Assembly (NCBI GenBank): GCA_944386315.1
Contig: CALXAS010000022.1
Coordinates: 1-13,712, forward strand
From: an uncultured Clostridia bacterium
GTDB taxonomy: Bacteria > Bacillota > Clostridia > TANB77 > CAG-508
Direction: 5' to 3'
Length of the DNA stretch: 13,712 nucleotides
Below, one piece after another: positions 1 through 6,491 of this stretch (position 1 is the stretch's first letter; the number at the start of each line of letters is the position of its first letter). The notes below the pieces were generated by a model that was given only the letters and a program-made list of their open reading frames with translations, was not told the origin of the DNA and ran no database searches. Position numbers and translations under genes: made by a program.

Positions 1-10
1 ATATCCTCCT
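1..10 (-). promoter_or_regulatory. Ribosome binding site of a gene starting beyond the left edge
   Basis: Read on the minus strand, the last bases of the window are AGGAGGATAT, a near-perfect Shine-Dalgarno sequence. Normal spacing of 6 to 9 nt puts the start codon only a few bases outside the window. The gene is therefore in the same direction as everything else here, but its identity cannot be seen. Confidence 0.7.
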
Positions 11-248
11 CTTTTTAGGTATAAAAGCCTTCTGGTAGAATTTACAAAATAAACCATAGTTTTGCACATTTTCCATTCCTAAAAAATTTGATTGTAATTG
101 TTTGATAAGTTACAATGATTACTTTAAAAAATCAATATAGTTTTCCTAAATTCTTTAGATAATACATTAGGAGTTAACGTAATTATGTGCAAAAATCAAA
201 GTACATAAAGCTTTTCCTTAAATTTAACAAGAAAGGAAAGCATCAATT
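11..248 (-). other. Upstream region of the off-window gene; no CDS seen
   Basis: This stretch lies between the DUF5662 gene terminator and the edge ribosome binding site, and it is very AT-rich. I see no credible coding frame. Candidate promoters on the minus strand are weak: for example TTGATT, 17 nt, then TAACTT in the 90-135 area. A 10-bp inverted repeat (TTTTGCACAT at 60-69, ATGTGCAAAA at 185-194) brackets the middle of the region. I cannot assign it a function. Confidence 0.4.
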
Positions 249-274
249 AAAAAAGTAAATTGTACTTACTTTTT
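249..274 (-). terminator. AT-only hairpin terminator of the DUF5662 gene
   Basis: Minus-strand AAAAAGTAA, a 7-nt loop, then TTACTTTTTT form a 9-bp hairpin ending in a run of T. The gene's TAA stop codon lies inside the left arm. GC content of the stem is very low, so it may be a weak terminator. Confidence 0.5.
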
Positions 275-844
275 CGAAATTTCATTTAACCTTTCAATTA
301 ATCTGTTTTTCTCTACTATTTCCTGATACAATTTTTTTAAATTTTCTTTTCTAATCACTTTATGAATTCCATCCTTACTTACTTGAGTATATACTTCTTT
401 TTCAAAAGCTGCCATTTTAGGATGGATAGGCTTTTTATATCCTTTTGTTTCCCAATACTCTAGCTGTGTACTTTTTGTCCAATCTTTTCCATTGTAGGTT
501 ATTCCTGCTGCTAAATTGTCACAAATCATTTCTACGGCATAAACATATGGCATAATAAAAGTTTTTTGTGGCGTTTCGTAGTCATACCAATATTCTGCAT
601 GATGCTTATTTCTTCCTTTATGATGTAACCAAGCTTTAGAATAACCTTTTTCTGCTTTTGCTAGAGGAATAGGACTTCTTTTTCCTGTATAATATTTTAC
701 ACTCTCCCAAAATTCTGTAGGAGAAAATTTTGACCAATCATGCATGAAACCTCTCCATGGAATTCCAGCTCTGCAACATAGTTTAAACACTAACCATTTA
801 TGTTTAGTAATTGTCTTAATATGTCCTACTATCTTTTTTAACAT
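266..844 (-). CDS. DUF5662 family protein
   Basis: A 192-residue protein of unknown function that resembles the DUF5662 family, whose members are sometimes mislabelled catalase. Visible hallmarks, counted from the start chosen here, are HDWSKFSPTEFW near residues 35-46 and the His-rich WLHHKGRNKHHAEYWYDY near 73-90. The conserved His/Asp/Asn cluster suggests a metal-binding site, but that is inference. There is no signal peptide or membrane segment, so it is probably cytoplasmic, and the C-terminus is Lys/Glu-rich and helical. The frame is open to an ATG at 880. I choose the ATG at 844 because a near-perfect promoter (TTGACA at 891-896, TATAAT at 869-874) overlaps the longer start, and AGGAAAGGAAG sits 8 nt before 844. 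It is a single-gene transcription unit with its own promoter and a hairpin over the stop codon. Family assignment is from memory of conserved motifs. Confidence 0.75.
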   Translation of the reverse strand: MLKKIVGHIKTITKHKWLVFKLCCRAGIPWRGFMHDWSKFSPTEFWESVKYYTGKRSPIPLAKAEKGYSKAWLHHKGRNKHHAEYWYDYETPQKTFIMPYVYAVEMICDNLAAGITYNGKDWTKSTQLEYWETKGYKKPIHPKMAAFEKEVYTQVSKDGIHKVIRKENLKKLYQEIVEKNRLIERLNEISKK

Positions 845-868
845 ACGCTTTTCTTCCTTTCCTATTTT

Positions 869-896
869 ATTATATGCCATTTTTTCTTTCTGTCAA
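869..896 (-). promoter_or_regulatory. Sigma-A promoter of the DUF5662 gene
   Basis: Minus strand: TTGACA (891-896), a 16-nt spacer, then TATAAT (869-874). Both hexamers are perfect consensus. The predicted transcript start, near 862, leaves a leader of about 18 nt that is mostly the ribosome binding site. Confidence 0.8.
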
Positions 897-942
897 GTTT
901 CTCCTTGCAATATAACAATTTTGTTTTTACTTTTTGTCCAGA

Positions 943-980
943 GAAAAGCCAGCCTACCTAAAATATTTAGGTGGCTGGCT
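943..980 (-). terminator. Rho-independent terminator of ppdK
   Basis: A strong stem, AGCCAGCC plus ACCTAAA pairing with TTTAGGT plus GGCTGGCT, spans 947-980 with a single bulged base and a tiny loop. On the minus strand it is followed by TTTTCTCT, a partial T-tract. It lies about 33 nt after the ppdK stop codon. Confidence 0.8.
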
Positions 981-1013
981 ACCTTATGTTTCTTATTTAT
1001 AGTAGAAATTATT

Positions 1014-3638
1014 TTATCTAGGATTTTTGATAGCAGCTTGTGCTGCAGCAAGTCTTGCAATTGGCACTCTAAATGGTGAGCAAGATACATAAGTTAATCC
1101 TATATTATGGCAGAACTCTACTGTTGGAGGGTTTCCACCATGCTCTCCACAAATTCCAAGCTTAATGTCTGGTCTTGTTTGTTTTCCTAAATCTACTGCC
1201 ATTTTTACTAATTTTCCTACACCAACTTGGTCTAGTTTAGCAAATGGGTCGAATTCATATATTTTCTTCTCATAGTAGTCATTTAAGAATTTTCCAGCAT
1301 CATCACGGCTAAATCCAAATGTCATTTGTGTTAAGTCGTTTGTTCCAAATGAGAAGAATTCAGCTTCTTTTGCAATTTCATCAGCTGTTAATGCTGCTCT
1401 TGGAATTTCAATCATTGTTCCTACATGGTATTTTAAATCTACTCCTGCTTCTTTTATGATAGCATCTGCTGTTTTTGTAACAATGTCTTTTACATATTTT
1501 AACTCTTTTACTTCTCCAACAAGTGGTATCATAATTTCTGGAACAACATTCATTCCTTCTTTATTTACGTTGATAGCTGCTTCAATAACAGCTCTTGTTT
1601 GCATTTCTGCAATTTCTGGATAAGTAACATCTAGACGGCATCCACGATGTCCCATCATTGGGTTGAATTCATGTAATCCTTCTACTACGCTCTTTAAATC
1701 TTCGAAAGTCATTCCCATTTCTTTTGCAAGTGCTCTAATATCTTCGTCTTCATGTGGAACGAATTCATGTAAAGGTGGATCTAAGAAACGAATAGTTACT
1801 GGATATCCTTTCATTGTTCTATATAATTCTTCAAAGTCTCCTCTTTGCATTGGAAGAATTTTTGCAAGTGCTTTTGCTCTTTGTTCTGGTGTTTTAGAAA
1901 CAATCATTTCACGGATAGCTGCAATTCTATCTGGTGCAAAGAACATATGCTCTGTACGGCAAAGTCCAATTCCTTCTGCTCCAAAGTCGTATGCTTGTTT
2001 TGCATCTCTTGGTGTATCTGCATTTGTTCTTACTTTTAATTGTCTATATTGGTCTGCCCATCCCATTAATGTTGCAAAGTTTCCAGAAACAGATGCTGGA
2101 ACTGTATCAATTCTTTCTCCATATACATTACCTGTTGAACCATCAAGAGAAATCCATTCTCCTTCTGTTACTTTTCTTCCATCTGGAAGTGTGAAGTATT
2201 TTTCTTCTTCGTTTACAATAATATCTCCACATCCTGCTACACAGCATGTTCCCATACCACGAGCAACAACGGCTGCGTGTGATGTCATACCTCCACGAAC
2301 AGTAAGTACACCATGGCATACGTTCATTCCATCGATATCTTCTGGAGATGTTTCTAATCTTACTAAGATTAAGTCTTTTTCTCCTGCTTCATGCATTTCT
2401 ACAGCTCTATCTGCTGTAAAGATTACTTTACCTGTTGCAGCTCCTGGAGATGCAGCAAGTCCTTTTGCTACTACTTTTGCAGCTTTTAATTTTTCGCTAT
2501 CGAAGTTTGGATGTAATAGTTGGTCTAATTGATTTGGTTCTACTCTAAGTACAGCTTCTTTTTCTGTAATCATTCCTTCTTTTACAAGGTCAACGGCAAT
2601 TTGAAGAGCAGCATTTGCAGTTCTTTTACCATTTCTTGTTTGTAAGAAGTATAGTTTTCCTCTTTCAATTGTGAATTCCATATCTTGCATATCTCTGTAA
2701 TGTTTCTCTAATTTTTCTGCATACATTACAAAATCTTCATATGCTTTTGGATTTACTTCTTTTAAAGTATCAATATGTTGTGGTGTTCTAATACCTGCAA
2801 CAACGTCTTCACCTTGTGCATTCATTAGGTATTCACCAAAGATTTTGTTTTCTCCTGTAGCTGGGTTACGAGTAAAGGCAACACCAGTTCCACAATCTTC
2901 TCCCATATTTCCGAATACCATTTCTTGTACGTTAACAGCTGTTCCCCAACTTCCTGGAATATCATTTAATCTTCTATAAGTGATAGCTCTTGCATTATTC
3001 CAAGATCTAAATACGGCTTTTACACCTTCCATTAATTGTGTTTTTGGATCACTTGGGAATTCTTCGCCTTTTTGCTCTTTATAGATTGCTTTGAATTTCT
3101 TTACTAATTCCTTTAAATCTTCTGCTGTTAATTCTGTATCTAATTTAACACCTTTTGCTTCTTTCATTTCGTCAATTGCTTTTTCAAATAATGGCTTTGG
3201 TATTTCCATTACTACGTCAGAGAACATTTGAATAAATCTTCTATAACTATCATAAGCAAATCTTTCATTTTTCTCAGCAATAGATGCAACTGTTTCTTCA
3301 TTTAATCCTAAGTTTAGTACTGTATCCATCATACCAGGCATAGATGCTCTAGCTCCTGATCTTACAGATACTAATAATGGATTTTTGCTATCTCCAAATT
3401 TCTTTCCTGTAATTTCTTCTAATTTTTGAAGTGCTGTGAAAATTTGGTCTTCAATATCTTTAGAAATTTTTTCTCCATCCTCATAATATTTTGTACAAGC
3501 TTCTGTTGTTACTGTGAATCCTTGAGGAATTGGAAGACCTAAATTTGTCATTTCTGCAAGGTTTGCTCCTTTTCCACCTAGTAGTTCACGCATGTTTGCG
3601 TTTCCTTCGCTAAAAAGGTACACATACTTTTGACTCAT
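1014..3638 (-). CDS. ppdK: Pyruvate, phosphate dikinase
   Basis: PPDK (EC 2.7.9.1) interconverts ATP, phosphate and pyruvate with AMP, pyrophosphate and PEP. In anaerobes it often runs glycolytically with PPi. The 874 residues equal the length I recall for the classical clostridial enzyme. The N-terminal ATP-grasp region has GGKGANLAEM (21-30) and SVRSGARASMPGMMDT (91-106). The phosphohistidine swivelling domain has GGMTSHAAVVARG (449-461), with His454 as the phospho-carrier. The C-terminal PEP/pyruvate barrel has the GLCRTEHMFF motif (558-567), FGTNDLTQ (764-771) and GICGEHGG (828-835), with Cys830 as the catalytic acid/base. Start ATG 3638 has AAGGAGG 8 nt upstream. It follows glyS but has its own promoter at 3745-3773 and a leader of about 100 nt, and a good terminator follows it. 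No regulatory Ser/Thr kinase is visible nearby. Confidence 0.97.
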   Translation of the reverse strand: MSQKYVYLFSEGNANMRELLGGKGANLAEMTNLGLPIPQGFTVTTEACTKYYEDGEKISKDIEDQIFTALQKLEEITGKKFGDSKNPLLVSVRSGARASMPGMMDTVLNLGLNEETVASIAEKNERFAYDSYRRFIQMFSDVVMEIPKPLFEKAIDEMKEAKGVKLDTELTAEDLKELVKKFKAIYKEQKGEEFPSDPKTQLMEGVKAVFRSWNNARAITYRRLNDIPGSWGTAVNVQEMVFGNMGEDCGTGVAFTRNPATGENKIFGEYLMNAQGEDVVAGIRTPQHIDTLKEVNPKAYEDFVMYAEKLEKHYRDMQDMEFTIERGKLYFLQTRNGKRTANAALQIAVDLVKEGMITEKEAVLRVEPNQLDQLLHPNFDSEKLKAAKVVAKGLAASPGAATGKVIFTADRAVEMHEAGEKDLILVRLETSPEDIDGMNVCHGVLTVRGGMTSHAAVVARGMGTCCVAGCGDIIVNEEEKYFTLPDGRKVTEGEWISLDGSTGNVYGERIDTVPASVSGNFATLMGWADQYRQLKVRTNADTPRDAKQAYDFGAEGIGLCRTEHMFFAPDRIAAIREMIVSKTPEQRAKALAKILPMQRGDFEELYRTMKGYPVTIRFLDPPLHEFVPHEDEDIRALAKEMGMTFEDLKSVVEGLHEFNPMMGHRGCRLDVTYPEIAEMQTRAVIEAAINVNKEGMNVVPEIMIPLVGEVKELKYVKDIVTKTADAIIKEAGVDLKYHVGTMIEIPRAALTADEIAKEAEFFSFGTNDLTQMTFGFSRDDAGKFLNDYYEKKIYEFDPFAKLDQVGVGKLVKMAVDLGKQTRPDIKLGICGEHGGNPPTVEFCHNIGLTYVSCSPFRVPIARLAAAQAAIKNPR

Positions 3639-3744
3639 AAATAAAACCTCCTTATTTTATGTGTGTCTTAACTTTATATAAATTGTTAAAACTCTCATAT
3701 AACTTGTCCATTGGAAATTTTTACATATCCCCAATGACTTCTTT

Positions 3745-3773
3745 ATTATATCTACATTTTAGCAAAAAGTAAA
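3745..3773 (-). promoter_or_regulatory. Sigma-A promoter of ppdK
   Basis: Minus strand: TTTACT (3768-3773), a 17-nt spacer, then a perfect TATAAT (3745-3750). The start site would be near 3738. The leader contains a bulged hairpin, GTCATTGG pairing with CCAATGGAC (3707-3738 area), with no T-tract, so it is not an obvious attenuator. Confidence 0.65.
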
Positions 3774-3789
3774 GACATTTTGCTAAAAT
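3756..3789 (-). repeat. Perfect 12-bp inverted repeat at glyS 3' end, overlapping the ppdK promoter
   Basis: Arms 3756-3767 and 3778-3789 are perfect reverse complements (ATTTTAGCAAAA on the minus strand), separated by a 10-nt loop. The left arm on the minus strand contains the glyS TAG stop. The loop contains the ppdK -35 hexamer, and the other arm lies in the promoter spacer. It could be a weak glyS terminator, although no T-run follows, or an operator for ppdK. Confidence 0.7.
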
Positions 3790-5165
3790 TTTATTTTATC
3801 CTCTATCCATTTTTCGACATCTTCAATTTTTACTCTTACCTGCTCCATAGTATCTCTGTCCCTAATGGTAACACTCTCATCTTCTAGTGTGTCGAAATCG
3901 ATAGTAACACAATATGGTGTTCCTATTTCATCTTCTCTTCTATATCTTTTTCCAATAGAACCAGCTTCGTCATAATCGCACATAAAGGTTTTGCTTAGCA
4001 TACTATAAACTTCCTCTGCTTTTTCACTTAATTTTTTCGATAGTGGAAGTACGGCTACTTTATATGGTGCTAAAGCTGGATGTAAGTGTAATACTACTCT
4101 GCTGTCTCCTTCTTCCAATGCTTGTTCTTCATAAGCTTGGCATAAAAATGCAAGAGTTACTCTATCACAGCCTAAAGATGGTTCTATGCAATAAGGCACA
4201 AATTTTTCTCCTGTTTCTTGGTCAAGATAAGTAAAGTCCTCTTTTGCATGTTCCATATGTTGTTTTAAATCATAATCTGTTCTATCTGCAATTCCCCATA
4301 ATTCTCCCCATCCAAATGGGAATAAAAATTCTATATCTGTAGTGCCTTTGCTATAAAAACATAACTCCTCTGGGCTATGGTCTCTTAAACGTATGCTATC
4401 TTCTTTCATTCCTAAGGATAGTAACCAGTCTCTGCAGAAATTTCTCCAGTAAGCAAACCATTCCATATCTGTACCCGGTTTGCAGAAAAATTCTAATTCC
4501 ATTTGTTCAAATTCTCTTGTTCTAAAAGTAAAGTTACCTGGTGTAATTTCATTTCTAAAACTTTTTCCTATTTGACCAATTCCCATTGGTAGTTTTCTTC
4601 TCGTTGTTCTTAGCACATTTTTAAAGTTTACAAAAATTCCTTGTGCTGTTTCTGGTCTTAAATAAATTTCTGATGTAGAATCTTCTGTTACTCCTTGAAA
4701 AGTTTTAAACATCAAATTAAATTTACGAATTCCTGTAAAATTTTCTTTTCCACAGTTTGGACAAGTAATATGATGTTCTTGCATATAGGATATCATTTGG
4801 TCATCTGTCCAGCCATCTACTACTTGTTCACAATGGTTCTCATGCATCCAATCTTCTATTAGCTTATCTGCTCTATGTCTTGTTTTACATTCTTTACAAT
4901 CAATTAATGGGTCTGAGAAACCTCCTACATGACCAGAAGCAACCCATGTTTCTGGATTCATTAAAATAGCTGCATCTAATCCTACATTATATTTGCTCTC
5001 TTGTATAAACTTCTTTCTCCATGCTTTTTTTACATTGTTTTTTAGTTCCACTCCTAAAGGCCCATAATCCCATGTGTTTGCTAATCCTCCATAGATTTCT
5101 GAACCCGGATAGATAAAACCTCTAGACTTACACAAATTCACAATCTTTTCCATACTATCTACCAT
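3783..5165 (-). CDS. glyS: Glycyl-tRNA synthetase, alpha2 (eukaryote/archaeal-like) type
   Basis: This class II synthetase charges tRNA-Gly with glycine in the cytoplasm. At 460 residues it matches the single-chain homodimeric form (glyQS/glyS-1), not the alpha2beta2 form. Visible motifs are SRGFIYPGSEIYGGLANTWD (14-33) with the start YGPLGVELK; motif 2, FRNEITPGNFTFRTREFEQ (203-221); and motif 3, CIEPSLGCDRVTLAFL, towards the C-terminus, followed by the anticodon-binding domain. Two Cys-x2-Cys pairs (C90/C93 and C135/C138) look like a zinc-binding insertion. ATG 5165 is chosen because AAGGAGGG lies 7 nt upstream. An alternative Met at residue 5 has no site of its own. Expression is controlled by the T-box leader at 5204-5405 and a strong sigma-A promoter. 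ppdK follows after 144 nt. Confidence 0.97.
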   Translation of the reverse strand: MVDSMEKIVNLCKSRGFIYPGSEIYGGLANTWDYGPLGVELKNNVKKAWRKKFIQESKYNVGLDAAILMNPETWVASGHVGGFSDPLIDCKECKTRHRADKLIEDWMHENHCEQVVDGWTDDQMISYMQEHHITCPNCGKENFTGIRKFNLMFKTFQGVTEDSTSEIYLRPETAQGIFVNFKNVLRTTRRKLPMGIGQIGKSFRNEITPGNFTFRTREFEQMELEFFCKPGTDMEWFAYWRNFCRDWLLSLGMKEDSIRLRDHSPEELCFYSKGTTDIEFLFPFGWGELWGIADRTDYDLKQHMEHAKEDFTYLDQETGEKFVPYCIEPSLGCDRVTLAFLCQAYEEQALEEGDSRVVLHLHPALAPYKVAVLPLSKKLSEKAEEVYSMLSKTFMCDYDEAGSIGKRYRREDEIGTPYCVTIDFDTLEDESVTIRDRDTMEQVRVKIEDVEKWIEDKIKF

Positions 5166-5203
5166 AGTATTCCCTCCTTTTTTATTTTTAGCTAGACACT
5201 AAA

Positions 5204-5405
5204 AAACTTTCATCTCTAGCTTTTGTTTGCTAGGGACGAAAGTTTACTTCCGCGGTTCCACCCTAATTGGCAAGTTTGTATTACTTACCCTCTTTCTCTT
5301 TTTATATGCTCCAAAGCTCCCCACATAATTTAGGTAATTAGTTTTCACCAACCACTAACTCTCTTTCTACCCTCTTTTATGTTTTTTCTTTTTCTTCGCA
5401 TTTTC
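5204..5405 (-). promoter_or_regulatory. T-box riboswitch, glycine-specific, in the glyS leader
   Basis: The conserved T-box sequence AGGGTGGAACCGCG is at 5251-5264 on the minus strand. The terminator follows it (about 5204-5243): AAACTTTC and CTAGC pair with GCTAG and GAAAGTTT, then TTTTTT. Stem I spans roughly 5306-5401, with a basal ATGC/GCAT pairing, ACATAA/TTATGT, and an apical TTAGT/ACTAA stem around GGTTGGTGAAA. The predicted specifier position (5317-5322) reads GGGGAG, which contains the glycine codons GGG and GGA. Uncharged tRNA-Gly is expected to favour the antiterminator and allow glyS transcription. I inferred the Stem I fold by hand, so its exact register is uncertain. Confidence 0.93.
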
Positions 5406-5412
5406 TTGCTTT

Positions 5413-5441
5413 ATTCTAGCAAGTTTTTAGTAAAAAGTCAA
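5413..5441 (-). promoter_or_regulatory. Sigma-A promoter of the glyS T-box transcript
   Basis: Minus strand: TTGACT (5436-5441), a 17-nt spacer, then TAGAAT (5413-5418). The predicted start, near 5406, falls right at the base of Stem I, as expected for a T-box leader. The 134 nt between this promoter and the BclA-like gene (5442-5575) hold no gene or clear terminator that I can see. Confidence 0.8.
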
Positions 5442-5575
5442 TTGTTTTTTTGTTTTCTGTACACTTTTAAATTAACATTTCATCGTACAAATTGCATTTA
5501 ACTTTTCACTTGGCAACTTTTAAAATAAGTTAAAATTCATACAGTAGCAAACAGAGCCTAATTTCTTATCTTATT

Positions 5576-6115
5576 TCAATCAATTTTTTCAATATCCATA
5601 CGTGCATTTGGATATGTTATATTTTCGAATGATAATGCTCCCAGCTGCAATACATCTCCTGCATCTAATCTTAAGATAACTGTACTTGTAAGTGTATAAC
5701 GATTATTTACAATTTCTTCACTAAGTACTGCTCCTTCATTTAAAGTATCTGTTAAAGGCTCATTATTCACCAATAATATAGCATTGAAATTAAATCTAGT
5801 TGAAGTACCTTGATCAATTCCTTCTAATTGATAAGATATCTGATAAATTCCATTTTCATTGATGTCAATTTGACTAGTTCCTGCTTCATGGCTTAATGCT
5901 GTTCCTTCTATAATTTGATTTTCACCAAAATTAATGATAGCATTTCCTATCTGTGTGTTATCCTCTGACCTTGCTACTGTCACTAAAATATCTTTGTTAT
6001 TGCTATTATCGTTATTTATTACGATAAATATAACTATTATCAAAACACTAATCAAAAGAATAAGACTGATAATGGATAATACTTTCATTACTCTATAAAT
6101 ATCACAACAACACAT
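5576..6115 (-). CDS. Membrane-anchored BclA-C-terminal-like (C1q/TNF-fold) protein
   Basis: A 179-residue protein. Residues 1-9 carry three consecutive cysteines (MCCCD), 12-33 form one strongly hydrophobic helix, and 34-41 are an Asn/Asp-rich linker. Residues about 45-179 look like the trimerising beta-sandwich found at the C-terminus of BclA-type exosporium glycoproteins. The pattern is GIYQISYQL, AILLVNNEPL, STVILRLDAGDVLQL, with alternating strands and a conserved AGD turn. The collagen-like Gly-X-Y region of BclA is absent, so this is a short, membrane-tethered version. The helix could be an uncleaved signal anchor that exposes the domain outside the cell. ATG 6115 is preceded by GGGGGAG at 6 nt; the Met at residue 10 has no such site. 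A candidate sigma-K promoter lies upstream. No terminator is obvious. Fold assignment is moderate; a spore-surface role is inference. Confidence 0.65.
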   Translation of the reverse strand: MCCCDIYRVMKVLSIISLILLISVLIIVIFIVINNDNSNNKDILVTVARSEDNTQIGNAIINFGENQIIEGTALSHEAGTSQIDINENGIYQISYQLEGIDQGTSTRFNFNAILLVNNEPLTDTLNEGAVLSEEIVNNRYTLTSTVILRLDAGDVLQLGALSFENITYPNARMDIEKID

Positions 6116-6134
6116 TTTGATCTCCCCCTACTTA

Positions 6135-6161
6135 TATAGTATGAAAGATGTCTGAATGTGT
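6135..6161 (-). promoter_or_regulatory. Candidate sigma-K-type promoter of the BclA-like gene
   Basis: Minus strand: AC at 6160-6161, a 16-nt spacer, then CATACTATA at 6135-6143, matching the sigma-K pattern AC...CATAnnnTA. No good sigma-A pair overlaps it. The resulting leader would be very short (about 12 nt), which weakens the call. The low-information motif can occur by chance. Confidence 0.3.
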
Positions 6162-6162
6162 T

Positions 6163-6192
6163 AAATGACAAATAGATTACTATATGTCATTT
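6163..6192 (-). repeat. Imperfect palindrome upstream of the BclA-like gene
   Basis: Arms 6163-6175 and 6180-6192 are 13 nt with one mismatch around a 4-nt centre. Each arm contains ATGACA followed by an A/T-rich triplet. A further ATGACAAAT is at 6240-6248, and TATGACAAA is at 6322-6330 (minus strand). It sits just upstream of the putative promoter, which suits an operator, but no cognate regulator is visible. Confidence 0.5.
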
Positions 6193-6334
6193 ATTATTTT
6201 CTTGTATTTTGTCGGAACAAGTAAGTATCTGTCTAACATATGACAAATCTATGACTTTCTAGGTGTTTTATTACAAATTCGTTGCAAAGCAATATCAGTT
6301 TTCCGTATTATGTATTCCGTTTTTGTCATATTTG

Positions 6335-6389
6335 GAGTTATCCACAGTAAAAATAATTTTGTGGATAATGTGGATAACTCTGTTGATAA
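6335..6389. promoter_or_regulatory. DnaA-box cluster
   Basis: There are three perfect DnaA boxes, TTATCCACA at 6338-6346 (plus) and TGTGGATAA at 6360-6368 and 6369-6377 (minus), and one single-mismatch box, TGTTGATAA at 6381-6389. The outer sequences form a perfect 12-bp inverted repeat (GAGTTATCCACA at 6335-6346, TGTGGATAACTC at 6369-6380). An AT-rich stretch follows to about 6490. DnaA binding is strongly expected. Whether it is a titration or regulatory site or part of an origin is open. Confidence 0.75.
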
Positions 6390-6491
6390 CCTATTTTAGT
6401 CACTTTGCGTTCACAAGTTTTTCACATTTCATTTTTGTTATTTTTTTATGAAAACCTATTTATTATTTGTATAAATATTATGGTTACTTTT

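Larger units (their letters stand above)
6116..6491. other. 376-nt gene-free region
   Basis: This gap between the HipA-like gene and the BclA-like gene contains the DnaA-box cluster, the ATGACA palindrome and the candidate sigma-K promoter. I see no GC-rich terminator for the upstream operon. Only an all-A/T 7-bp hairpin is present (TATTTAT/ATAAATA, minus strand, about 6455-6476). A hydrophobic 62-codon frame on the plus strand at 6263-6451 has no ribosome binding site and overlaps the DnaA boxes, so I do not call it. Confidence 0.6.

Noticed and set aside
744..1090. Short frames on both strands between ppdK and the DUF5662 gene
   Set aside because: They overlap the ppdK end and the terminator hairpin, and lack ribosome binding sites and any recognisable protein features.
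1663..2532. Long open plus-strand frame antisense to ppdK
   Set aside because: It lies entirely inside ppdK, is Ser/Pro/Ile-rich low-complexity, has no ribosome binding site and resembles no family. It is a shadow of the conserved gene on the other strand.
6263..6451. Hydrophobic 62-codon plus-strand frame
   Set aside because: It has no Shine-Dalgarno, is on the strand opposite all genes, and overlaps the DnaA boxes. AT-rich sequence readily gives Phe/Ile/Leu-rich frames.
6335..6490. Chromosomal replication origin
   Set aside because: The boxes and AT-rich flank fit, but there is no dnaA/dnaN/rpmH and gene direction does not change across the site. Kept as a DnaA-box cluster only.
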